This document shows positions 22,529 through 34,400 of a DNA stretch of 64,000 nt, piece after piece. Origin of the DNA: Cristatella mucedo (Eukaryota; Bryozoa; Phylactolaemata; Cristatellidae); assembly GCA_009760855.2 (NCBI GenBank), contig WPIO01000078.1, positions 782,001 to 846,000 of the forward strand. Reading direction: 5' to 3'. The translations under genes were made by a program, and so were the position numbers. Position 1 is the stretch's first letter, and each line of letters begins with the position of its first letter. Below the pieces are notes generated by a model, which had not been told where the DNA came from, did not search any database, and was given only the letters and a program-made list of their open reading frames with translations.

Positions 22529-25500
22529 TCAAGTTCCTTTTAGCATAAACACTTGGCTCAGTTGGCTTTGTTCATAGCTTGCTGTTTTTTGATGCCAGGT
22601 TTTGACAGTGCCCCTGTGCTGACCAGTTTTTTCTGCAGACAGAGCACTGATTTCGTGGAGTTACAGTGCTATTTCCAGCAGCAGCATCTCAGCTCGTTCT
22701 GACAGCTCGCTCTGTCATCTGAGTTACCGTTGTCCATTCTATTTTGCCTGGGTCTAGATACACAATGACGAAGTCCACTGCTCTCGTCTTCGTGCTAATA
22801 TTTGGCCTGATTTTCAAGGTCGAAACATTTGTGAGTATCGCAAACAGCCCCAGCGCATGGCTTCTCTTACTCAGCAGCGCCGGATGTCTCTCTCCCTCTC
22901 TTTACTCCGTTAATGGGCGCCGTTGCCGTGCCTCGTTTGCATCGCACGTCTGTTATCGTGTTGTGGAACGGTGCGTTTTCTAGCGGTTGCAAATTGCAGA
23001 ACCAGCCAGCTTTTCGGCTTTGCAGTGCTGGTTTGGTTTGACGGTTAAGGTGCTCGCCTCGACCAAGGTCGAGGTGAATGTATTTGATGATAACCGAGGT
23101 CGTGGGCTCGAGCACCGTGGCATATGTGAAGCGCCTGAATAGAGATTAAGTTCTCTTAGGGCGCTATAAAGGGCCTAGAAATATATTGAGTTCTCTGAGG
23201 GTGCTTTATCAAATGTGTTATTATTATTATACAGATGAATTACCCGTTGTTTTTTATCATATTTTGCAGCGGTGGCTCCAGCTATTGGTCATCGTGTCCA
23301 TTAGTGCCGGTCTGGCGCTGTTCACTTACGAGTCGACGCAGTTCGTTCTGGAGGGCTTCCTCATGTGCCTGGCTGCAGCCCTGTGCTCCGGGATCAGGTG
23401 GAGTCTGTCGCAATTGCTCACGCAGAAAGAAGAGCTCGGTAAAGTGGCATCGACGCAGTCGCTGGAGGATCCGAGGATTGTGCATGCACTTTAATGTAAT
23501 ATAATGTATCTTCGTCTGCAACTCCACACAAAGCCGCAAAGACTGTGTGGGTGTTACGCAGGAGAGTTTTGTATAGCGCACTCATAGCCTAAGCAGCTTT
23601 CGGTGCGCATTTGGTAGCCAACAGACTTCGTCTCACGCCACAAAGAGAAAGTGGGAAGCATAGCAGAGTCAGATGAGCAGTTGAGGTAGTGAGTAGCATA
23701 GAAGTAGCAGCTAAGGATCGCTGAAAAGGATGAGCCATAGTCAGCAGCAGGAGAGTAGTTGTCGTTGCGTAAGAATTGTGAAAGCGAGTTTCACAGTCTA
23801 GGACCTGCAGAGCTAAAGCTTCTGTCACCAACGGTCTTTAAGCAGAAGCAAGGAGCAGCTAATTTATTGTCCATACAGGACTTGAGGGCACGAGGAGGCT
23901 GAAATTGGTGCAGCAGTTCAGCTAGATATGGAGGAGCCAAACTTTGCCCCTTTAGTCGTTCTGGCCACGGTTAATTGATTTCAGTTACGCTCACACTGCT
24001 TTGCTGGCTAGCCGTGCCTTAAAGTATGGATACTGCTGCCGGATGACGATCCCTTAACCAGTGATGTGGGCAGCATTGCCATTGGGTCTTAGCCCAGGTG
24101 TAAGCATTCCCTGCTGCAAGCCGGCAGAAAGCTGCTAAGGCTCGTCTCCACTGCTTGCACGAGACTGATGATCAGCTAATCCTCACATCTTGGCACTTTT
24201 CTGCAGTAGCCTCCATTAGCCGGCTGCTTACCGACTTCCCATCACCTCATTCTGTCATGTGATTGCCTGGGTTGTGGCCGCAAAACGTTTGTCGTATGAT
24301 GACGGCACGTGCACTGTTTCCCTGCAACTGCATCCTTCGAACACAGAAAAGCTGGTCACTGTCAATCGCTCAACCACTCCACTTGCAGGTCTAATGATGG
24401 GAGCTTTGCAATACCACTGTAGGTGGCGCAGCAGCCTTCTCTAGGCATATGCGCACTGAAGTAGACCTGTGACGCGCTGAACTCCTGGCTCGCCAGTTTT
24501 CTGCCTTTATTCCGTATTGATCGTCCAACGTCGAACTGCCGGCGATCGCGGTGTGAAGTTAGGCTGGTGCAGAACTTGCTTTCGACACATTCTTACTTTG
24601 CGACCCGCTTCCTGACCACCACCATCAACAGTTTGCTATGCGGTCGGGCTCGTACCACCTAGGGCTCAGGGTGCACTGAAAACTGTTACAAAAAACACAC
24701 ACAGGCCTCACACCACCACCACCACCACACTCGCTATTGCCTCAGCCGTCTGTGACAGAGGCCACGATAGCCCAGGAAGTGCAGGTGCTTGTTTCTCACG
24801 ACCGAGATCGTGGGTTCGAACCTTGCAGTTGGATGATTCTTCATTGCCAACTGCTTGTGGTGGTGATAGCCGATCAGGCTCTTCTGCTACTGGACAAGTG
24901 AGGCTGATCAATCAGCCAAGATTAGAGCACAGATTGCTATTCTGCTGGCACCTATTGTGACAGTGAAGACAAACTTATAAGCCAGTGGTTCTCAACCGTG
25001 CTGATGCCGAGACCCTTTAATACAGTTCCTCTTGTTGTGCCGACCCCCAACCGTAAAGTTATTGTGTGCAAAATGTGGAAATGCGTTTTTTCCGATGGTC
25101 TTAGGCGACACCTGTGAAAGGGTCGTTCGACCCCCAAAGGGGTAGCGACCCACAGATTGAGAACCGCTATTATAGTGGCTGCATTGGCATGTCGTCTGCT
25201 ACAGGACTATGCGGCAAATGAGCGGCTGGCCTCTTTGAGCGCAACCCCCGCGACCCGTGTTGATTTGGCAGTGCAGTCCGAGGTGTCCCTGACGGCGTGC
25301 TAGTTTGTCTTTGCTCCAGCCGAGAAGCACGAATTCACGGTTCATTGTTGCTGCGTGCATCACTGGGCCGGCACGCTCTCTCTCTGACTGCCCCTCAAGG
25401 AACTGGCTGGCTAGCAGCACGATCTCAGATCCCGAATTCGGTTCCCATGCAGAACTTTTTAATTGAAGTTTCCTGTCAGTCGACGCAAGACTTTGCTCAA

Positions 25501-28500
25501 ATGACCTTCCTTTGCACATCTGTCGCTGTAAGGAAGAGCCTGGGCCTAAGTGCCCAGATTATGTCGTCAGGAGGCAGTAGAAGCTGCGTTCGTGCCGGCG
25601 ATGCAGGAAATGAAGACCATCCGTTGCCAGACCGTTTTGTACGTGGTGCAATCAAATGCTAGACAATGTAAACGAAGAGCTGCCACCGGATGTGACTCGG
25701 CGGCGGCGGCTCACACTAGCCAGCCTAGGGGTGATCCACTGCTGTTAGCTGCTAACACCAAGAAGAAGAAGGAGAAGTGGGTGGACACGGCTTGTCGCGT
25801 GTCTTTCAACGGCTCCGCTCTGACGACACATGCCTGAAAGTGTTGAAAGCCCAAACGTTCCATGGGGGGACGACGATTCGCCTGCGAGCGCTCCGCCTGC
25901 CAGCCCTGGCTGCCTTGCCAACGCCTGTTTGACACATGCATGCCACTTCGTCTGCCACAGGCCTGCACAATCCGGTGGACGTCATGTACCACATCCAGCC
26001 GTGGATGTTGACCGTCCTCGTGCCGCTGGTGTTTGCTCTCGAAGGTAAGCAGTGCCGTGTTTGTGTTTGCCGATCGGTTTCGGTACGTGCTACCCGGGAT
26101 CGTATCGGTCGTCTCTCCGGCAGAAGTGTGCTTTCTCAGGCTGCTGCTCGCCTGCATTGTGCATCACTGAGATGTCACGTGGATATGCATCCCTGGCGCT
26201 GGGGTTTGAAGTTCGTTGGGTGTTTTTTATATAAATAATAATAATTTAAACAATCGTTTAAATAACAATACTAGTAGGCTGTTTCTATGGCATCCTAAAA
26301 GAACTTAATCTCTATCTAGGCACTCTACAACTTGCTGCAAGAGAATCAATGTTATAGGATTAGTGACGTGCACGGCCTCAAGCATGCAAAAGCAATTAGT
26401 TCTCATGCTTAGGCCAGCACGGTAAAGCAAGCATGAAGACACTCTGCGCAGCCGGATGATAAGACCTTTGTCTAGTAACATGTGCAGAATCATGCACAGA
26501 TACATAGGCAAGGCACACCAGAACAACAAGAACAGACAAGTTCGCGTGCGAACGGTACGAAAGGAAAGCTGACCGGCTGAACAGTTGCAGCTGGTACTGA
26601 TCGTAGCTGGTAGGTAGGGAGGGAGTACCACACTTGCAGTGCCTACTAGCTGAAGGCTTGATCACCGAGAGATTTCAATCAAGTGCCAGGAGCGGCCAGA
26701 CAATCAGACACTGTTTATTGGCTTTAAAAAGTATTTTGGTTATTCGTGCTGTGCTTTAACCAGTCGTTCAGGACCAGCAGTCCAGCAGAGAATATCTTTG
26801 CACATATTTGTTCGAGGCAGTACAGGCACGGCTCTCCATATAGCTCTACAAATGCAAGTAATTAGGAGCAGCGAGAAGCACTGGGAACGCGATGGTAAAA
26901 TTGATGATTGCTTTATAAGGCTTCAGCACTGAGACCGACACGCCTTCAGTTTACCAAAACATCTTAAAACTTGCTTGTCCAGTTGGACCTACTTTCAGTT
27001 AAGGAGCATTGCCAAAATCAGGGCCTGCTTAGAGAGCCAAATTAGTTCACGTGCTTCTGACATTGCAACTAGATTGCTTTTCACGACCTCGCCCGCGAGG
27101 TCGTGAGTTCGAATCCTGCGGTGGGCGATCCTTTATCACCACTGCAAGCGGTGGTGATAACCGTAAAGGCTCTTCTGTCGCTATACAAAAAGAGGCTGTT
27201 AAATCAGCTAATAATAATAATATTAATAATACACCTGATAAAGTGCCCACAGAGAACTCAATCTCTCTCTAGGCGCTTTACATTTGCTGCAAAGGGAAAT
27301 GCAATTGAATGGTGCTAGTATTTATTTAGATTACTGCAATTTCCAAATTACCGCAATATTCAGGACTCCCGGCCTGTGCCGTGCTGGTCAGCTCGTCTGG
27401 TCTGTTGTCAACTGTGCAGCTGGCACATTATAGCCACGTATGTCTTGGCTTCACTGGCTCCTTATCAACTATTCAAATCGACTCTACTATCCTCTATCTG
27501 GCCAACATGTCACTTCACCAGCCGAATCGTCCGACCTACTTACCCCAGTCACGTGCTCTAGCACCATCAGCTCCTCGGCAACGAGCCATCTTGCCAATCC
27601 ACGACCCGGGGGTCATGAATTGCCAGCACCTGACCCCAATGCTGTGACCTGATGGGCAGTGTGTGCAACAGGACCCGGCTCTCGGCCCCCGTCGGGCAGC
27701 GCTGCACTGTGGTGCGGTGCAATCTGGCTGTAGGTTGCCTGAGCCGTCGGGTTTTGCCTCGATTGCCTTGGATCGTCAGAGCCGCCTTGTCGGTTCTGCG
27801 ATAATGGAGATGCTGGCCGAACCAAAGTTCTGCCACTTCCGAGGTTACTTTAAATACCATGTCAAGCCTTGGCGAATATGTCACGACTGCTGTATTGTGG
27901 ACATTTTGCCTCTGTAAGATGGCGGAGTCATGTAGGAAGATGAATGGTTTTAAAACAGCGCAAAATCGAACTAAGAAGAGCTGTATATATTTTATTTAAA
28001 AAGGTTGGTGTACCTGTTTGTGGCTTTAGATGCTGCAGCTCACTACTTGAGGTTGCAGCTTAGTTCCAGCTAGGCTTGTCATTTGTGAGCATTGCAACTA
28101 CTGCAATGCTCTACTTCTCCCCGACTCACTCTTGCTCTGCATCAAGAACCATATCGACTTCAAGGTCCTGTCACTCACTTTCAGGTCCGTTCATTCTTTT
28201 GCTGTGGCTCACCTGTCTGAAATACTTACTCGTGAGGCTTCCAACCATACCAAACCGCTCTACTATATTAAACTATATATAACTATATTAAAGGGTCGCG
28301 GCATTAGGAGGGTTGAAAACCACTGCAATAACACATTGCAATCACGTAATCCTTGCACTAGATTACTAGATAATGATACATTGTAACGTAGTATTACACA
28401 ACGTTTTGGGATATAACTTCAGAGGGCTAGACAATTAAAATAAATTGTTTTTCAATGGGTGCCCAGTGCATTTTAGCAGCTTGCTGTCTCTGCACTATAC

Positions 28501-29093
28501 TCCCTTTGCAATTGTAGTGCAAATCCCTTTTTTTCTTCGGTTCACGTCTATTCACATCACTATCTGTTCCGTTCTTTCTTCAGTTCAGTTCTCAGTTATT
28601 TTGTCGCTCCCTTTTAGGTCCCTTCATTCTTTGGCTCCGGTCTATCTCTCAGATATACTCCCCCACCAGGCAATGCATCGTACCACACGCTTTTCGGAAT
28701 CCAACAGTCTACAAATACCTCGTACAAACCTCAAATCCTTTGGAGACCGTGCATTTAGTTCGTATGCTCCCAAAGCCTGGAACTCCCTCCCGACCTGCGT
28801 CAGAGCATCCCCTGACTTGACCACATTTAAAAAGAACTTAAAAACACACCTATTTAGGACAGCATTTAGTGGGTCCTTGTGATTCGTCCTTGATGTGCTT
28901 ATGCGTGCTGACACTGCATGCTGCCACTAGCCACATTTGCATGCTGACCCTGTGCATGTCACCGCTAACCATGTTATTCATTTTGTTTGTTTATCAAGCA
29001 TGATATTACTCACCATTCAATTGCATTTCCCTTTGCAGCAAATGTAAAGCGCCTAGAAAGAGATTGAGTTCTCTGAGGGTGCTTTATCAAGTG

Positions 29094-29130
<37 letters not shown>

Positions 29131-29738
29131 CCAACGGGAAACAGATTTTCATGCTGTTATTGAACAGCGAACTGAGTACAAGGTTAGTATTACAGTATAA
29201 TGTAATACAAGAATGGCAGTATAATATAAGGAATTAAGTGCACTAAATTGTCTGCAATTGCATTTTAAACGTTCTTTTTCTTTTCGATCTGCGGTAACAA
29301 TGCTTGCGTCTCTACAGCCGTTGTTGCTAGCCGGACTTCGACGTTTCTGCAACACGGTATGTTTTTTCTATTTCAAATTTTTCCGCTATACTTGATGGGG
29401 TGAAACCGAGTAGTAGTAATAATAATAAGTATGGCGCCGCCCAGTGGAACTAAATCTATTTCTTGGCACGAGATATATTGGGAAGGAATGCACCTAAAGC
29501 CTCTGCCGATTGGCACCACTATATCCCCCTGACTTATAAGACAGTGAAAAGGAATCTAAGGAATCTAAAAAGACTAGACCGGTTTTTTATTGCATTTAGC
29601 TTGTCCGTGTGAATTATGTTTACGTGCTTAGGCTTGCTGAAATCAGATGTGTTGTTATCACTTACCAGTTGATCTGCTTACAGCATGTGTTAACTGCCTG
29701 AAGGGAGATTTAGTTCTATTGTGCTATGCCACTATGTA

Positions 29739-29772
<34 letters not shown>

Positions 29773-31407
29773 GTGATAGGAAAGTTTGCAAATCATTCAT
29801 TTCAAAGTTATTAGAAATTTCAAGGTTTACCCTGTGCTCATAGCAATTCACGATGCTTCCGATTTTCTTGTTAGATGGTTGGTCATATAGCAACGATCAA
29901 CGTTACAATTATATTAACTTAATTAAGTTGAACTCTCTTTAATAGTCGTCTCTTTCTTAGCCTTTCATGCAAATGACTTATTGGGCTTATGCAACCGAAA
30001 GGTGCAGATAACATTAGTGTGCTCTGGAATCAATTACTTATTTTTGAATACTAACTCACTATCTGCACAATAGCCTGTATTCTACCGACGGGTAGGTTGA
30101 TTTGACTCTTTGCTGTGGCAAGCAGGTTTTCTTTGTTGGCACTTGGTGCCAGTCGGATCGACTTTTCCTATAACCCACAGTCTGAACTCCAGATGGATGC
30201 GTTGTGCTTTAGCCTGTCCCTGACGTGTGCTTTTTTCAAGCACGTTCCCTCCATCTGCTTACTATATGCACTTTGTCGCGTTAGACCAAGCTATACAGTC
30301 CTACACACGTAGCTGTCATTTCTGCCCTGAATTTATCCTGTCCAACCAGGCGTGACTATTAGCTGCCTCCTGCCGCTCTTCATTCTCTCTTTGGTCCTTC
30401 ACCTTAGCATGTCCAGAGGCATGGACGCTCGGTTGTGGGACACTCCCCCTGGACGTTTCTCCCCCCCCCCCGATATTTCCCCCCTGGTGAACCCTAGGGC
30501 ATTTCCCCCGACATTCCCCTTCCCCGTAGGACATTTCCCCCCTATGTTGGTGAATGTATAACTAAGAACACAGATATATACAGTCTTTCCTCGTTTATCT
30601 CGGTTAATCGATTCCAGGCTCAGCCGTATATATATAATATATAATTCATTTATATAGCGCCCCAAGAGAACTTAATCTCTATTCAGGCGCTTCACATATG
30701 CCTCGGGGCTCGAGCCCACGACCTCAGTCAGACCTTGTTCGGGGCGAGCACCTTAACCGCTAGACCAAACCAGCGTGGCATGATAGGTGAATTTCCACGA
30801 AGTACGATTTTTTTTACTTATAAATCGAATATTTTTATAACTAGAGCATAGAAAACCTGTTCACGACCCTCTAGTTCGGTTTTAACATTATTAAAACCCT
30901 CTGGACATGAAATAACACCCTTTTAGTCACCATTACACCCGTATTACCCTAATATTTTAGGTAAAGTAAGGGATAATAAGACGTATTAGACATTACAAAT
31001 ATCATCTTATCATTAGTGTACATTTAATTACACACACACACACACACAGTTTTTACCCACAACCACTAACATATGAAAATAGTGCAATTTGTTCGATGAT
31101 GATGAAGAGGTGTCCTGCACGGCAAAGCAGAGCAAGGTTACTGCTCTCAACGAGGCTGCACCTGACATTGAAGAAAATTTGTGGGGGGTGCTCGAATGCA
31201 TAGACCAACAGCCCATACGTGCAGTAATTTTAATTTTGATTGTGATGCAGGAGTGTGTAATTGGCTCAGACAACCAAGCGCTCGCTGTATCATTTTCACC
31301 ATCTCGATCAACTTTTTAATGAAGATATTTGAAAAACGCGATAGAGTGAAGCCGCGAAAGTCGAAGCCCAAAGTGGCAAGGGACAACTGTATGTATGTAT
31401 ATATATC

Positions 31408-31440
<33 letters not shown>

Positions 31441-34400
31441 ATCAAATGAAGCTCACGCTCTATTGAAATAAAACAACTCAGTATAAGCAGCGACTCGATA
31501 GCACGACCGATGGAGGCGATACGGCCAGTGCAGCAGCTGCGGCAACTAGTTTCGGACGGGCCGTAGCCGGCAGTGCCGACGTCGGGAGGGTCGGCAGCAT
31601 TGGGTCGGCGGCGGCCGAGGATACTGCTACTCGCTTGCGGCTGCTGCCAAGAGCGTCTGCTGCTGGCTGCCCCGAGCAGAGCTTTGACCTTGCACTTGGT
31701 GGTCTGCCGAAAATCAGGGATGCTGCGACCACATTTCTAATGACTATAATGTAGGAATATGTTATATATTATATACTATATATTTTACAAGAAATGTAAA
31801 CAATACAGTTTATATCATGACATTTCCATACGGAAGGGGAGGAAATGCCCTATGGGGGGAATGTCCTATGCCAGGGGGGAATGTCCGGGGAGGGGAATGC
31901 GGGGATGTTCGGGGGGGGGGGGGGGGGTGTTGGGAGGAGTCCAGAGGGGGAACGTCCGTACCCCTGGTGCTCGCTAATAATGCACAAAAATTGATGCTCC
32001 ACCAATAGATTCTTTTCCAGATGTTTTTTTTAATTTAATGACGAAAATCGCTTATCGGTGAATTTGAGAATTTTATATAAGCGGGTGAATCACGTGGGGC
32101 ATTGCTCACCACTCACGAATAAACGTGGGTTTTGGAGACAGCACGTTATGAACCAATTGTAGGTAACATGCATAAAAAATAAAATAAATAAAATACCAGC
32201 TGATTTAACAGCCTCCTTTTGTATAGCGACAGAAGAGCCTTTACGGCTATCACCACCGTTTGCAGTGGCGATAAAGGATCGCCCACCACAGGATTCGAAC
32301 CCACGACCTCAGGGCCGAGGTCGTGAAAAGCAACCGCCTTACCTAGTGAGCCATTACGGCTCAAAGCAACTGCATGGCAAAAGCTGGAGGGAGTTGCAGA
32401 TTCTTTGCTCTGCAATTTTAGTGCAGATATTGGCCACAGTTGCTGGATGAAACAGTGAACTCGACTGAGAACACGAATAGTTTTTTAGGCTGGAAGTGAC
32501 CAGGATGGCTAACGTTGCATGGCCTTGCAGGCAGAAACCTCATAATCATTTGTGTCAAGCTCTTAGTGCAGCTTTTTAAATTGCAGCGTTTCCACAGTTC
32601 AGGCACCTGGTAGGTCATACTTTTGCCCCTTTAGAGGCAGCATCACACTGCCACATTTGTATTCGGCCTATGAAATTGAATAAAAAGTTAGTCGCTGTTC
32701 GTGTCCACGGGGTCTTTGGGGGTTGGATGTCTAACTTCGGTCTTAGCCACAGATCTCGGCTGTAGAGTTATTCAGACATTTCTTCTTAGAAATATTTTAA
32801 GTTTTTGTAATGCCTGCTGACTAGTCATGCAACTTTTTTCGATTGAGCATATAGTTTATAGTTATATAATTCATTCGTGTAGAACCCGCAGAGAACTGAT
32901 TCTCTATTCTAGCGCCTTTACATAGGCCTCAGGGCTCTAGCCTACGACCTCGGTCATTAAGGTGAACACATTGACCTCGGTCGTTAAGGGCAAGCACCTT
33001 AAACACTGGGCCAAACCAGAGCAGCATGAAGGATAATCTTTATCTCACAAGAATGCCTTAGACTTAATTTTGGGCACTCTAAGCCAGTTGTTTCTAGGCT
33101 AGCTAGCAATTTCTGTTGAATACTGCAGCCGTTAAATAGCTATCATGACAGGCATTGATCTAGGAATCACAGAAAGTGGTTAGCCTCTCACAAGCCGATT
33201 TGAGTTTTGCAGCTCAAAGGTTCCACAGCTCGAGCTATCATTGTTAAGAAAAGGTAATTTATATTGGTCTATATACAAACAAGGAGCAACCTCGTAATAG
33301 CATTTTACCCTGATTTGACCCAGAGGTCAGGGTTCTCACATTTGAAGACCGAGGTCAAGGTGCTCACCCTTAACTACCAAGGTCTTCGGCTAGAGCCCTT
33401 CGGCATATGTTAAGTACCTGGAGAGATTCAGTTTCAGATTCAGAGAGCTCTTAGGGCACTATAAAAATTATATATATATATGTATATCGAAGTTGGTTTC
33501 AGGTATTCGTCTCACGTAGAATGTGGTGTGGGTGCTTCGGTCCGACCAGCCGTATGTAATACCTATCAATCATTTGGTGAAAACTGTTCTGCTAGTGACA
33601 TTCGAACTCGGAATCTTCAATGCTAATGTCTTGGTATGCCGTTATGGCCCATTATTAATTGCAAATAAGACTTCGAGGATGCATCCTAAAAATTTTTACT
33701 TTCTTATTTTACAGTCAGTCAAGTGCCATCCTAATTAAATGTACCATCTCTACGTTTACATTACAAGGTCATGAGCCTGGCAATTATTCCGTAGTGATTG
33801 ATTCCCCCCACTTTATAGTCTATCCAATGTGGTCCTTGCGAGCTATTCAGTGACTGCGATTAGATATCTGGGTCGCGAATCTTGCAGGTCAGGTGTTGGA
33901 TGAAGCTGGCTAGATTAGTCACGAGAATGCCGCTTATTTGAAACCTTGTAATGCAGTATTTTCTAAGGAACATGTTGCTACAATAGTGGCAACCTGTGTC
34001 TTATATGCAGCGGAAGAATCGAAAGATATCAGAATAAAGTAAATTTGCTGACATTGAAGGATGCAGAGGTTGGTCTTTTTAGGAGTGCACTGGCAGGGTT
34101 GGGTACAGTGATTTCGATTGCCAGGCAAAATGCAGCTGATGTCAAAGCTGGTGATTTAGCATTGTCACTCACTGTATTTCCTTAGTCTGCCGTATAAAAA
34201 GCAAGATCCACCCATAAGCCTTCAGGTTTCAGGCTACTTTGCTCATCATCAACGTCTGTGTTATAAAGTGAGTGACCTTGGTTTAGTCTAACGGAAGGCA
34301 TTCCCATAATGAAGTCTGTGTCGTAATTAGGCATTCAGCCAGGCAGGTTACGGCATCGCTATTTTTTATCTTACTCTTTGACGTGTATAACTTTGCACTC

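Larger units (their letters stand above)
30431..31964. mobile_element. Foldback-like element copy 2 (1.5 kb) in SLC35C2 intron 6
   Basis: Same architecture as the copy at 10.6 kb. The left end (30431-30545) is C-rich with five or six GGACATT/GGACGTT-C-tract units; the right end (31820-31964) is the inverted G-rich counterpart. Left outer end GGTTGTGGGACA and right outer end (reversed) GGGGTACGGACGTT match copy 1. Putative target duplications are GGACGCTC and TGGTGCTC (5 of 8). Inside are a SINE-2 copy, CA and TA microsatellites, the shared segment (31438-31487) and a GC-rich core. Confidence 0.72.

Noticed and set aside
30431-30545. kB-like sites (GGGACACTCC and relatives) as a regulatory cluster in the foldback ends
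   Set aside because: The resemblance is a by-product of the GGAC-C-tract repeat unit; most units do not fit the consensus, and nothing links them to a promoter.
31089-31319. Coding exon or transposase fragment (DDDEEVSCTAKQSK...) in foldback-like element 2
   Set aside because: The composition looks protein-like, but there is no recognisable motif, no partner exon and no match in the other copy of the element.
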